NCBI RefSeq assembly: GCF_000224145.3
Contig: NC_020172.2
Coordinates: 4,369,961 to 4,433,960, forward strand
Origin: Ciona intestinalis
Taxonomy: Eukaryota; Chordata; Ascidiacea; Phlebobranchia; Cionidae
Direction of reading: 5' to 3'
Length of the DNA stretch: 64,000 nt
The notes beneath the pieces were generated by a model that was not told the origin of the DNA, searched no databases, and saw nothing but the letters and a program-made list of their open reading frames with translations. Each line of letters begins with the position of its first letter. Position 1 is the stretch's first letter. Shown here piece after piece: positions 39,165-51,821 of this stretch. Made by a program: the position numbers and the translations under genes.

Positions 39165-40569
39165 GGTTAATTAACTGTAGATCCTTTACTTTGGATTGCC
39201 TGGCTAATCTGCAAATAGCACACTTTAAATTTTTATTTATATATACTTTTTATATAAAAATTCTGAATCTATGTATACCAATATATAAAAAAAATCTGAA
39301 TCTATGTATACCAACATTTTAAACATTAAACTGAATGTATATATACCAGCAATTAGGCTTTTTATTCTACCAGCATTTTAAATTTTCATGTGATTAATTT
39401 ATATACACCAGTACTTTAAATTTTAAACTTCTAAAAGATATTACTGTTTATCTTACTGCGCTGCTATTTACAGGTGCTGTGGCATTTCCTTTTTGATGTT
39501 TATTTCGCTGCCTACCTATTTATACCTGTTTGTTGTATTTATATTCTGTTTGTTGTTTCTAAAACATAAATGGGACGTGATGTGTTTGTATAACTGGGCT
39601 GTAGTGTATTTTTATACCTACATAATATTTATATTACTAACAATTCATATTGTTATTGAGCAGACTTCTTTCCGTACAAAATAAAACAGGTATGGCTTGA
39701 CATGAATTCAAATTACATAGCTTTTATTAATCCTTTACATATTAACAAACTCTTAACAAATTTAATTATTAAACAAACTTCCAATATTTGCAACACAACA
39801 TGTTAATATTTTGTTACTTCTGCTACCAGTCTATAAGATTATCCTATCCTAATGAAGTCTTTATATTATTGTGTTAATAAAATTTCATATTATGTAAACT
39901 TATGAACCCCTAATACAAAATATGACAGTTATTTTAACAAAATACAGTGTTTGAGCAGTTTAAATAGCACTCTGTGCTCAGCTGATGTTGAAATATTGAA
40001 TGTAATCCAGAAAATGTTATCTTTACTTGTATGTAATTTGTACAGAATTTTATAAAAGTAACATTTAAATATTATTATTAGGACTGTATCACAATTCAAC
40101 CATTATGATAAGTTTATTATTGTAAACCTCTGAAATAGGGCAGAGGGTTTCACATAAAGAAACCACAGAATGTTTTTTAGAAGCAGTAGATTTTTTTAGA
40201 AGCACTAAATAGTACATGGGTCACTGTACAAGACAAAATAGTGTAATAAATGGGATAACACTGTTGTAATAAGGCGCAATTTAAACAAAGTAATACTAGG
40301 TTCCAGACTGCCACTATTGTGGAAATGTAAGTGTGTGGGTATGACATGACATTGCTTCGACCCAGTGGTCACTAATGGTTGTCAAAATTTTACACTGGAA
40401 AAAAATAAATAAAACTATTATACACAAAAGTAAGTAAATAGTAACTGGTAAGCGGGCACAGATTGAATATATATTGACTTATCAACGAAAAATAATAATT
40501 CGTTTCAATTTCACAGAGGTTGTTTTCGCAAATTTTGCACATACTTTACAAAAATTTTACACAAAGTTC
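39165..40569. other. Intergenic, between ML copies A and B
   Basis: Holds the copy A promoter and the copy B 3' end. A SINE piece lies at about 40290-40465. An open frame of 63 codons at 39493 is Leu/Phe/Tyr-rich and AT-driven, with no sign of being a gene. Confidence 0.55.
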
Positions 40570-42060
40570 TTATACAACAGAACCTTCCATTTTAACACAA
40601 AGTTCCATTTCCCGATTTTCATTTACAATGGTTGCGGTTGCATTGTAAAATGTCAATTTTCGTGGAAGAGCATCTAATAGCCTGACTCTGGAGTAAACAA
40701 ATTTTTCTGAAAAAAAAGTTTTTTTAACTTAGTGGATAGATGATGCAACCAATTAAAATATTATTAAAAACAATTAAATAGTAGTGTGGGGGGAATTGGG
40801 ACACTTTTAGAACATAATATCCAAACATTCTGATCGTATTTTAAACAAATACCAACGGTATATTGAAGTCGTGACGATACAATTTATTAATTCTTTATTT
40901 ATTTCTGTTTACGACCAAATTGAACAAGAAAATAAAACGAAAATAAAAAGAGGTTCCATCTTTTCCCACTCTACTTTATATTAATTTAGTCGGTGCAGTT
41001 AAAAATAACAGACACTCTGGTCCTAACTTTCAGTGGTAAACATTGATTAATTAACAAAACCCACAAAGTAACATACATAGTAACTTGTAAGCTGACACAA
41101 GGTGTATGAAACAGAACACCCGTGTTATAGTGATGTCATTTTCTGACCACGAGAAGATAAAGCAAGTTACATTCATTTATTTATTAGATCAGTTATCAAT
41201 TTTAATTATTTACAAAACTGTTGTAATAACCCACCTCCAACTTTCCCTTTGCAGCTAAAACCTTTTATAACACATGGGCTACCAATAAATTTATATATTC
41301 TGGTTGTTTTATCAGGACCAGTCCCACCCCATATATCAACATTATAAGTGAGCGAATTGAAACTGTAGGCTGCGAAGAAAAAAAAATTTAAATGTAAGTC
41401 ATCTTTGCCAACTTATAAATCGTAAAATTGGTTAATTCTCCGTCCAAACTTAAACAAGCATTGGATGGAATTACTTTAAAGAATAACTAATATATTAGGG
41501 CGTAATGGTCACGCCTACTATGCAAAAAGTTATTTTTTGTTCCGTTTTATTAATAAGCGTGCTTCAACAACTGTTGTTTTACCATTACTACCAATCTTTT
41601 CGCTTTTGTAAACTCTCTCATTTTTCGTTATTATGACCGAAGATACAAAATAAATTTGATTCATCATTAAAATATAATAATTCAAAACTATTACTGATAC
41701 TTACCTGCAAATCCGGATAATTGAACATGCAAAGGTTTCAAAAAATTTGGTGGATTTGGTTTAATCTTGATTGAAATCCTTGATCTTGGTGCTGAAGAGT
41801 ATAAAATAAATTATTTACCTTGTTTTGTGCCATAAAAAAATTTATATGTAAGATTTAACTTGTTTTTGACTAAAAAAAATATTTGACTTGTTTTTAACAA
41901 ATTATTTAACATGTAAAACAGATTATATAACCTTTTAATTTAGTTAAAAATTAAATTCCGGTTTCTTACCACAGTCAGTGTATGTAAATGGGTAGATTTT
42001 CCTTGTAGTTTTGCATTCAACCAACACAAGAATTGTCAGAAATAAAAGAATTAGCTGCAT
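40570..42060 (-). CDS. Secreted ML-domain protein, GM2-activator-like, copy B
   Basis: Four exons: 41970-42060 (start 42060), 41705-41791, 41235-41369, 40570-40706 (stop 40570-40572), joined in phase 1. Exons 1 to 3 have exactly the lengths seen in copy A (91, 87 and 135 nt). The protein has a signal peptide (MQLILLFLTILVLVEC), YPFTYTDCG, APRSRISIKIKPNPP, V-D-I-W-G-G-T-G-P, SCKGKVG and a last exon with FYNATAT and MELCVKMEG. It is a tandem paralogue of its neighbours. The N-glycosylation sequon in the last exon falls at the same place in all three copies. Confidence 0.84.
40782..40981 (-). mobile_element. MITE (TAGTAGGGTGGGG family) in intron 3 of ML copy B
   Basis: Ends TAGTGTGGGGGGAATTGGGAC and AGAGGTTCCATCTTTTCCCAC. 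It is in reverse orientation relative to the copy at 50041. Confidence 0.68.
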
Positions 42061-43659
42061 GGTTAGGTGTCTACTCTTCTAAACCAGAAGCGCCCAGATT
42101 GTGATTGGTGTAGTTTTAAAGTAACTATATTAATACATAATAACTTTATTTGTATCTTCGATTACAGTAGCAAAGATTTAGAATTATTTAAAAGGAAAAG
42201 ACAGGATATAGCGACAAAACAACAGTTGTTAAAACACGCCTACAGTTAAAATCATATTTGAATTTAATTTGAAAAAAGTAAGCGTGATCGATACTCCTAA
42301 TAAAGTAATAATTCACAAGTCACTACATTTTTTATCTAAACATGAATGACCTACTTTGTATATACATTAACAGTATACTTTCTAAAATAAGCCTTTAAGC
42401 AATAACCTACAGATTCATATACTGTACAGCTCTGAACTATTCACTGTCTTATATAATTAATCACCAGGTTAGTCAAAACACATGACAGGTTTTTGACTTT
42501 TAGTTCAAACATCATTCTTATTGTTTACTTCGCCCTTTACATGGTTGCCCAATTTTATGGCGGCTAACAGTCTTTTTTACACTCATCTAATATTTGTGCT
42601 TGATTTTATAGAAATAAATTTAAATATACGATTTTTTCCAGTTTCACAAGTCTAGCATTTTATTGATGCAACTGTTTTATTTTCCCTGGAGCAGGAAAGT
42701 AGGCTTATAAATCAACTACACAATGATGTTTCAAAGTGCATTAGTTTATTTTGTGACTTAACAATAATATTGTTTCTTTTTACAGGAAGGTTTACAACAA
42801 CTTTTATGTTTTTGTTGTTTTAAACTGTTACTGCATTTAGTAGTAATAACATGAACGACTTGAATTGCAAAGAAAATAATAATTTTATTGATTTACACAG
42901 AAAAAACAAAACAAAAGTAAAACAAACTGCACATGTATATTTAAGCAAAAAATACTTCCAAACAAAAAATGCGAAAAATTTAAACGAAAAAAAATCTTTT
43001 TACCTCAGGTACATGTTATAAATGATAATCCAAAAACATGTTGTTTTTATTTGCGCCTAAACTTATGCACCTATACCATCAAGTATGATGATAGTTTTGT
43101 TGGTCTCCCACCCACACATAATATGGATGGTTAGAAAAACATTGAGTCACAAGATGTGTGATTATTATTTTACTGCATATTATTTGCATATTACTATTGC
43201 ATGATGATAACAACCAAGCAAATACATTCTGAAAATGAAGTTGTTTGAGATATCATACATAGCATAACATAATTTGTATGTATCTCTTCAAGACGATAGA
43301 GAAGTTCATGTTATTTAAAGAATGAAGAGAAGGAAATCAACAGCAGAACAGCTGTTGTTAAAACATAGTATAGATAAAAAGATTTGGAAATAATGTTACT
43401 TATGCAAATAATGCTAAGATAATTATTTAAATAATTGTCCTCAGCTGTCACTAATGGGTTGTTCAAATTGTCAGCTATACAGAAACACAAAAAATAAAAA
43501 TCTACAAAAAACAATCACCCACAAAGTTACACAGCTAGCACGAGTTGTATGAAACAGAAAACCTATGTTATAACGACTGTCGTTTCCGGGCCATGCAGGG
43601 ATAAACCGAGTTACAATTAGCCTACATTTTTTTCAATGAAATTACTATGGTCCTTTAAA
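42061..43659. other. Intergenic, between ML copies B and C
   Basis: An (ATT)n-type retroposon in reverse at about 42125-42295 and a SINE at about 43440-43625; otherwise unremarkable AT-rich sequence. Confidence 0.55.
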
Positions 43660-45129
43660 TTAGGATTCCACAATCGAGGTTTCAAAACTGAAACATATTT
43701 CTTTTTCGCCATGCTCATTCTCCAGGGTCACAGAAGCATTGAAAAATGTAAAAGGCCATGACTTGTGGTGTAGAATTCTTGTTTCTGAACTTTCTAGCAC
43801 ATCTGAAAAACACAGCCAGTTTTTGTAACTTACATTTAAACGAGCTTTTGCATTTTAAATGTAGTTCGATTAGTTATAGTAGCCATTTTTTACTGCTGAA
43901 GCCATTTTTTACTGCTGAACATCAAATGTCAAAACACATACAGACCCAATTTTTTGTAACTTACATTTAAATGAGTTTTTGCATTTAAATGTAGTTTGAA
44001 TAACTATAATAGCAACCATATTTGTAGCATACATTTAAAAATAGTTCAGTTAAATACAACAGTATTTTCTTACCGCCGATATGACCTTTGCATATCAATT
44101 TTGACAAGTTGCATAAGTACCCGGATGCTGCCAAAAATCGAGTGGTTTTTCCAGGTGCAACGCCCCCCCAAACATCAACATGATATATTAGTACATTGTA
44201 ATCATGTGCTGTAATATATAAACAATAATATTATAATAACTTTTATTGATCTTTTCGGTTACGGTAGCAAAGATTGAAAAATATTAAAAACAAGAAGATT
44301 TAAACATATTTATAAAAACTTTAGTACCATGTTGTTTAAAAAAACTGTGTCTAAATTGTTACTTTATATATGAGCTCTTACGAAATTGCTAAGGGTGTAG
44401 CGACCAGACTTTTTTCTTTAAACTAAAAGTAAATATTTTTTTACTGTAGGCATGTTTTAATAACTGTTTTTGTCACTATATCCTGTATTTTCATTTTAAA
44501 TATTTTTCAATCTTTGCTACCATAATCGATGTGACAATTAAAAGGTATTAATATTGTTATTATAGTGCTATGTTACTCGAAACATGGTGTCTAAAATAAT
44601 AATTTTATATATCTGTGAAATTAATAACAAATCTAATTACATATAGTTATTAGTACCATTTACTTACATGCGAAGGCTTTCAAGGTATAATTAAAATGCT
44701 TGTTGAAAGATGGGGGGTTAGGTGAAATTTTTAGCATCAATCTGGATCTCAAAGCTAGAAAAATATTATAGATTGTGTGAAGCCACTACATACAGTTGTC
44801 TTGCAAAAATATTTAAATAATATACATTATGCAGAACTTAAAAAAGGAACAATTTATACATATAGTAATGTTTATTAATTATCCTTTCTAAAAACTGTTG
44901 GCAAATATGTTTCGAAATAGATTTGATTGTTAAGTTTTAAATATTAGATTTCCATTTTAAAGTTTTAAATAATAATAAAATTCATGTTACATAACTTAAA
45001 GTAAATTTTATTCTTACCACAGTCAGTGTATGTGAAGGGGTAGACCTTCTTTGTAGTTTTGCATTCAACCATCATAAAAATATTCAGTAACCACAAAACT
45101 GTCATCATATTTCTTATACCAGCATACAT
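43660..45129 (-). CDS. Secreted ML-domain protein, GM2-activator-like, copy C
   Basis: Four exons: 45018-45129, 44668-44754, 44074-44208, 43660-43802 (stop 43660-43662). Start is at 45129 (MYAGIRNMM) or the in-frame ATG pair at 45108/45105; the later start gives a signal peptide more like the neighbours (MMTVLWLLNIFMMVEC). Conserved pieces are YPFTYTDCG, RSRLMLKISPNPP, H-V-D-V-W-G-G, CKGHIG, and FFNASVT with EICFSFET. Its last exon is the most diverged and slightly longer (143 nt). Internal exon lengths 87 and 135 match copies A and B, so all three came from one four-exon ancestor. Confidence 0.82.
43803..44073 (-). repeat. Intron 3 of ML copy C with a diverged ~125-bp tandem duplication
   Basis: GTAACTTACATTTAAACGAGC... 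and GTAACTTACATTTAAATGAGT... start two similar stretches, with a smaller CCATTTTTTACTGCTGAA repeat inside the first. Confidence 0.6.
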
Positions 45130-46679
45130 TATGTTATGAATTCTTTCTATTTAAAACCTATTTTGTGGTTTTCTCTTGAAAAGGTATTTAGAAAACATAT
45201 GACCAAACTGTACCTCAAATTGTAGAAACTAAATCTAACTTAGGCTACTCTGTAAAGGTCTTTAACCAAGCTGCCTTATGTTACGCTGTTTAATGAAAAA
45301 CTCACCATTTGCGAAGGCGTACATGTTACTTCCATATCAAGAATTGCTCAACTTTAATTAACAAACAGGAGTTTTGATTAGTATATACCACCCACCCAAC
45401 AGTAAGAGTCTTGCACTCATTTGACTAAAATGATTCAGTGGGTTGTGTTTAGGCACTAGTGAAGAATCCTCCGGTACAGTACAGATTAGGCTGGTGGAAA
45501 GTGATAGAGGTTGGTAGTCAGGGATTGTTAGGTGGGGAAAGGGGTTGGTTGTTCTGTTCAGCGACCCGAGGGTTTTACAGAATACAATAAAAGACCTAAC
45601 GAAAAGAAGCAGAATTTTTGCAAGTTCTAAAATAAGATCATGGTAATCGCTTCAATCTGGTCAGAATACAAACTGAAATATAACTCTTTTATTGTACAAT
45701 TGAACTTCAATGTTCGTCTAGTTACGTTAAATAGCACCAGATCCTTACTGTATACCTTTACACAAAATTCATTCAACTCTATTAGCACCAAATCAGGGTC
45801 CGATTCGCAGAATTTATTACAGTAAGATCACAAAGCGAGTATTTTTTGCATTTTTAATAACTAAGAAATCATAACACACATGTGTTATAAACAAAATGTT
45901 TTGAAAACTTTCACTAATCTGAAGTTTTTGCAGCTAGTAACAACAACATAAATCTTTGTTAAATTTTGTATTTTAAAGCAATTTAAATACAGCGTCATAC
46001 AAATTGATCACAATCTCAAAAACCAAAAAAGAAAACAGAATATTTAGATTTTTATCCAATTTTAACAAGAGTGTCATTTTCATAAAATGTAATTCCATAT
46101 CCAGCAATAACATGAAAACAAATAAAACGAAAATTACTGACGCAATATTTTAAAATTGTCCACATGAATTTGAACATAAAACAATCTTTCCAAGTTTTTC
46201 GACCACAGTATCTCTTGTAGACTCCACTTTGTCCCCAGTCTCTGATGTTTACCCATCTAATTGAATGTACTCACTTAGAATCTATGCAAGATATATTTTA
46301 ACATGATTTTTAACAGGTAAACCCAATCAGGATACTTTATAAGAGGTTCACAAGTCAAGTTACAGTTTACATTACATAAGTACATTAAAAAATATATTTT
46401 TGTTTTAGGTGGTAAGAATAAACTGTTTAAAGTTCTGGGTTCAACGCTGGTCGCTGCTACCATTGTGAAGGTATGTGTCTTCGGGCAAGACACTTAGGAG
46501 CAATTTCTCCAACCAAGTGGGCACTAAAGGGTTGTCTAAATTGGAAGCTAGTATGAGGTGTATGAAACAGAACACTTTTCCGGCCACAAGAGGATAAAGC
46601 AATTTACATTATTCACTTAAATTGGTTTATAAAAATATCTGCAACAAACAAAAAATATACACGTACTCTGATTCTGATG
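45130..46679. other. Intergenic, ML copy C promoter side to NF-YC 3' end
   Basis: A dispersed CCCCTAAC-type repeat (reverse) at 45430-45545 and a SINE at 46395-46615. No coding signal seen. Confidence 0.55.
46395..46615 (+). mobile_element. SINE copy downstream of NF-YC
   Basis: Body modules GCTGCTACCATTGTG, GGGCAAGACACTTAG, CACTAAAGGGTTGTC and a shortened tail (GAGGATAAAGCAATTTACATT). Confidence 0.65.
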
Positions 46680-47681
46680 TCATACTTGTTCTTGTGATGT
46701 TTCACTGCCAGGTACTTTAATTAGTTGAATTTGACCATCAGGGCTGATTTGAATCTAGAATGATTGAAATTAAGTTATTTTCTCAAATGTATTGTACAAC
46801 ATACAGTCCATAAAAATCACATGCCAGTTTTTTTTAGGATGCAATTTTATACTCAAGTACATATATTAAAAACGAACTTTTAAATGACTGTGTTGAGCTG
46901 TTGGTACTGAAGTAATTTTTCTACTGCAGTTGTAAAAAATGCCAAATTAAAAAAATCTAAAAAAAAATCTAAACATTTTTTGCTTAAAGTCGGCTGTGAG
47001 TTGAAAAAGAGCTGAGAACACTAATCTAACACCTTTATAAACGGTAAAAAAAATACCAACTTTATAAAAATGTAAGAAAAATCTAATAACTTTATAAAAA
47101 TGTCAAAAAAATTTAATAACTTTATAAAAATGTCAAAAAAATTTAATAACTTTATAAAAAGTAAAAACAATCAAATAACTTTATAAAATGTAAAAAAAAA
47201 AGACTTTAGTTAAAGGTTAAATACCGATTGAATATCACCAGGGTTTGTCCCACTATGAGCAATCAGCTGTTGGATGAGGTTGTGGTTCAAGGAGACGGTG
47301 TTTTGCTGGACAGAAAAATATTATTTTTAAAAATATGTAAAAGTACTGAAACTTTAGAAATAAAAATTTGTGAGTAATACGTTTTGTTTTATTTTAAACC
47401 TTAAAAAAAGGATTGAAATTTGGAGAAAATATGTTTGGTTTAGGTAAACATTTTTAATTAAAATGTATAGTATGGTGGAGTAGGATGGAACATGTTTTCA
47501 TTTTCTTTTCTCAACCCATTTGGTAGTAAACAAAGAATATTTACAAAGTTATATAACCATAGTCCTGCGACTGTTATCGTTGTTAACTGTTTAAAACCCA
47601 ATCAGGAAATATTGGATTTAGATGCTAAAGGTAACCCATCTTATCCCATAATATTATATTTTACAAACACTAACCTCTTGC

Positions 47682-47712
<31 letters not shown>

Positions 47713-50700
47713 GGTTAACTACAACAGAAGATTGCTGTTGCTGTTGTTGTTGTTGGTTGTTATTTCCACCAACAATTACAGCGTTACCAACAGATTGCGT
47801 CTTTGTAAATATAATTAGTGGTAATATATACATATACAAAAATAATATAGTAGGGTGGGGTAAGATGATACACGCTTTTATTCTATTTTCTCGTCCCATT
47901 TAGTTCTAAACAAGAATATTTACAAGATTATATAACCGTATATATTTAATTTTGCCTTCACCTGTTGTTGTTGTTGGGGTTGTTGTTGTTGTTGTTGTTG
48001 TTGTTGCTGTTGTCCTATTTGCAGAACTTGTTGATTTGTGTCAGATCCAACAATCTGACCACCAAGTTGAACAATCTATATTTTAATTATTAGTTATTAT
48101 ATTAGTTATGTTTCTTTCCTATTTATTTTTATGTAAAACGTTAAAAGCTTGCGTGGAGTACTGCAAATAGTATTCCAGCAGAAAAATCTCTACGTGGGAC
48201 TTCCCAAACTAGGGGTCATGCGGTGTCAACAAGTGCATACCCATTTTACACAAGTACTTCTTCATATAACATACCATTAGCAATAAAGGGTTGTGGAAAA
48301 TTTTAGGAGATACAAATAGGTCTTGAACAAAAAAGTTTGGCAAGTGAAGCTCTGGTATAACTGATTGAAAATCTTGATATTCTACCTGGTTTGAAGGCTG
48401 TGTAATGACAATCTGGCCAGTTTGTGCAGAAGATTGGTTGATTACTGGGGTAGAATTCTGTTGGGCAACTTGCTGTTGAGGTACAGTGTAAAAATATTGA
48501 ACATTTTCCCCACTGCCCCGAGTTTCGTCCTGTGGAAAGTGTTAATGTTGGTTTAGAACAAGTACGTAACATATTTAGTTTTATATCGTGTTAGATCAAA
48601 GCCAGATTCACAAATTACATCAAAATTGGGCTAGGTCTATACTATTTCTCAGGTCATACCAAATATTGGTAACATTTTAGTGACCACTGGGTTGGAACAA
48701 TTTCTGATATGTGTCCTGTCTAAAGATACACATTCGCCCACAACGGTAGCAGCGGTGGGCCTTGAACCCAAAACCTATGGGTTGTATTAAAGAGAAATAT
48801 CTATGTGAAGTAAACTTACTGTTGCTCTGCGTGTTGTTTGTTTTAAATCTTCTCTAGGCACGATGTCAATCAAGAAATCAAACTGGTCAAACTTTGTTAT
48901 TGCAGTTGCTATGTCATTTCTCTGGAGATAATTCAGTTTTACAAAATTATTATAATACATATGACATCACATGTATGAAAAATTTTAGGCTCCAAAAAAA
49001 CAAGAGAAAATTTGAAATGTTTAAAAAACTACTAGGAATGCATATTGTACAGGCAATGCCTCTAGTCTGTAAGCAGTCTATACATAGTTTCGGTGGCCAA
49101 GTGGATTTGACAGTTAAATCAATATATAAGAAAAAGTCAGGTCTGATGGAGTAAAATTAAAAACTAAATGAAATTTAAATGTTCTGTGCTCGGTTTATAT
49201 TCATTTATTTAACTTTCAGTGGCTAAGTGGATTTAACTCTGTTATTACGAACCTGCAAAGTTCTTCTTTTGTTTTCTTCTGTGTGGATCCATGCTCGAAG
49301 ACTAAGCTCTGTGAGACAATAAATTATTTCATACAGTACATATTTACCATTGTTATTTCAGGCCTTTGGTTGGGTAGTTTGGTGTTAAAGAAGCAGAACA
49401 AGGAAAAATTAAACAAACAACTCTTAACAAAAGAAGACATAGTGGCCAAACCTGGAGCGGCAGGGTAAGCCCTGGAAATCTTAACTGCATTAATCAGTAA
49501 ACAATACATGTAACAAGTTAAAGTAAGTGCGTCCAACTATCCTTCCTCTCTTGCATTCTAAAATGTTTGGTGCCTATGCTACTGAGGGTATACTATAACA
49601 TGCCTTGGGTACTAGAATTTAGACCACGATTGGCCCACTACCCCAACTTAACGAAATGCCAGGAGGTATAGTAGGCTAATAAGTAATATGTTTTCATCAC
49701 CTGTAATAAACATCTGAGCTGCTTTAGCAAACAGCAGAGGAGCTTCAGCGGAAATCATCTTCACATCTTCATCCATTTTCATAATCTTCTTTATTCTCGC
49801 TAAAGGAAGGTCTTGGACTTTGAAATCATTCTGAAAAAAAGAACATAATTGTTTATTTTATTTTTTTTTAATAAAAAATAATAATTCACTTGTTTCTTTA
49901 CCTTATAGAAATAAATTTAAATAAAAGACTGATAATGTCTTTTAGGCGAAAGTCCAATCAATGTTTAATAAATCCAAATGATACTCTATGAGAACCAGAT
50001 CAGGGTCAGATTTCCGGAATTCATTGTAATTAAATAATTTATAGTAGGGTGGGGAAAGATGGAACACCTTTTCATTCTATTTTCTCGTCACACTTGGTAG
50101 TAAACAAAGAACATTCAAAGAATTATAAAACCGTATCCTCACGACTTCCATAAGCCATTGTTAATTGTTTAAAACACGATCAGACTATTTGAATATTATG
50201 TGCTGAAGGTGTCCCATCTTCCCCCACAGTACTATATTATAAGTTGTTACAAATTAAAGTACCATATCCAAGCCTCGAACTTCTTCAAGCTGTTTCTGCC
50301 AAAATCCTTGAAGTAATTGTTGAGCTTCCGTTGGTGTTTGTTCTGCTGGTGTTGACATTGATTGTGACATAACAACTTGAGACATGCCTGCAAAATAGTC
50401 GCAATATTTATGAAGACTTCAAGAATTCAACATTATAAATAATTGAATAAATAATTCTAAATCTTCGCTACCGTAATCGAAGAGACAAACACAGTTATTA
50501 TAATGAATGTACCTTACTTTATCCTTAGGTGGCCGGAAAACGACAGCAGTTATAACACAAGTGTTCATACACTTTGTGCCAGCTTTCGAGTTACCAAGTA
50601 TGTTACTTTGTGGGTGATTAATGGTATGTTGTAACAGGTTTACACATGTTACAACATATTGCTCTAACATGAGATATGACAGGGTTCTGATAATAAAACT

Positions 50701-50888
50701 GCGAGTCATTATCACACAGCAATTGTAAATAAACCATTAAAGTTAAAATGAATCTCATATACAAAACTGTGGTAATCAATAAGACTGTAACATATCATAC
50801 CTTCTGTTGTTGATCCTTGGGTTGATGCTGTAAGTAAATTCCCATTGACCACTAAACTTGGCAAATTCGTGAGGTTTATGGACGACAT
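46680..50888 (-). CDS. NFYC: Nuclear transcription factor Y subunit gamma (NF-YC / HAP5)
   Basis: Ten minus-strand exons: 50801-50888 (start 50888), 50263-50387, 49701-49830, 49253-49308, 48820-48921, 48386-48529, 47962-48075, 47675-47800, 47225-47305, 46680-46754 (stop 46680-46682). They total 1,041 nt, about 346 residues. NF-YC pairs with NF-YB through an H2A-like histone fold and with NF-YA to bind CCAAT boxes. The core is nearly invariant: [20 protein letters not shown], then [37 protein letters not shown] and a [13 protein letters not shown] end. The C-terminal half is a Gln-rich activation domain, with Q runs in exons 7 and 8 encoded by CAA/CAG repeats. Inserted MITEs sit close to those two exons. 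The next gene upstream on the same strand ends 933 bp away. Confidence 0.95.
47038..47195 (+). repeat. ~32-bp tandem repeat between NF-YC exons 9 and 10
   Basis: About five units of TAATAACTTTATAAAAATGT followed by an A-rich spacer. Confidence 0.75.
47467..47657 (+). mobile_element. MITE (TAGTAGGGTGGGG family) between NF-YC exons 8 and 9
   Basis: Ends TAGTATGGTGGAGTAGGATGG and GGTAACCCATCTTATCCCAT, with the interior fully recognisable. It stops about 17 bp from exon 8 (47675). Confidence 0.7.
47848..47945 (+). mobile_element. Left half of a MITE between NF-YC exons 7 and 8
   Basis: A clean left end (TAGTAGGGTGGGGTAAGATGA) and interior up to ATATAACCGTATAT; the right half is absent. The poly-Q exon 7 begins about 16 bp further on (47962). 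Confidence 0.7.
50041..50236 (+). mobile_element. MITE (TAGTAGGGTGGGG family), near-consensus copy in NF-YC
   Basis: One of the best copies: TAGTAGGGTGGGGAAAGATGG at the left, AAGGTGTCCCATCTTCCCCC at the right, about 196 bp, TA on both sides. Useful as the reference for the family. Confidence 0.82.
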
Positions 50889-51821
50889 ATTTAAACTGGT
50901 AACTGACTAGTCCCTAAACCTTTAAAATAAATGCACCCCTTATTTTTCTATAACCGAGCACGGTAGGGTAGTATATCCTAAAAACGACGATGGCTACAGA
51001 ATGCAATGCCATGCGAAACGCCAAGCATTGTAAAGAAACACACATACAACACGCAGCCTTTCCCCAAAGTAAATAGATATACAACCATAGCATGTATACA
51101 ACTGATATCTATGTTTCTTGCTGCTGATTGCCAATTGCAATAACTACTTAATACAGACATCTAAATTCCCTTTCTCTAACACTCTCTCGCATGCGAATCA
51201 ACGCGGGTCGCTACTACGCTTGGGCAGTTCGGCCTCGCAGAATTTATATTTTCCCTTGTTCCCTTTTTTGAGTAGATGGTTTTAGTTGTTTATTGCAGAA
51301 AAGCAACTCGGTTTATAATCAGAATGATGACACCATACATATGGAAATTAAAAACTATCAATGTACAAATATGAACTTCGCAATACTGAATATATATACA
51401 AAAGTACGTTTAAAGATGAACTAATTTTAACAAATGAAAAAACAAATGAAAATTTTAGACAAACAAATTACTTGGATTTCACTTCTTACAGAGCATAATA
51501 TGTTCAAATCTTTTAAACATGCTGATTAGAAATTCTGTAGCCAATGGCTATAAAAGAAGTAGGTAGTATAGTAAGGTACACACTAACAAACACAATTGGT
51601 ATCGTAACACCACTAAAATGTATGTGTGTCAACAAGATTTTGAGCCATATTAGTATGTTTATTACACCCTTCATGGTTCTGTATCCCTTGAACTTCAGGC
51701 AATTGGTATCGTAACACCACTAAAATGTATGTGTGTCAACAAGATTTTAAGCCATATTAGTATGTTTATTACACCCTTCATGGTTCTGTATCCCTTGAAC
51801 TTCAGGCAAAGGTAAAGCTGG
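50889..51821. other. Intergenic, NF-YC promoter and CACHD1-like copy a 3' flank
   Basis: A locally GC-richer stretch near 51185-51245 (CATGCGAATCAACGCGGGTCG) is a plausible NF-YC promoter. The 107-bp tandem pair lies at 51593-51806. Confidence 0.5.
51593..51806 (+). repeat. Two near-identical 107-bp tandem units downstream of CACHD1-like copy a
   Basis: 51593-51699 and 51700-51806 differ at one position that I could see (GATTTTGAG/GATTTTAAG). Each unit carries TTTATT (AATAAA on the minus strand), so the duplication doubles a candidate poly(A) signal within 170 bp of the minus-strand stop codon. Confidence 0.85.

Noticed and set aside
36691-45129. NPC2 as the identity of the three ML genes
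   Set aside because: The last exon resembles the GM2 activator more (LP-W-F start, N-x-S sequon, G-x-x-E/x-C-x-K end). NPC2 hallmarks were not seen, but the ML assignment itself does not depend on this.
47675-48060. The GTTGTT runs as an intergenic microsatellite
   Set aside because: On the minus strand they are in-frame CAA/CAG codons within two NF-YC exons with good splice sites.
48303-48572. Minus-strand open frame over NF-YC exon 6
   Set aside because: Wrong frame; the correct reading of 48386-48529 ([11 protein letters not shown]) joins in phase with the NF-YC exons on both sides.
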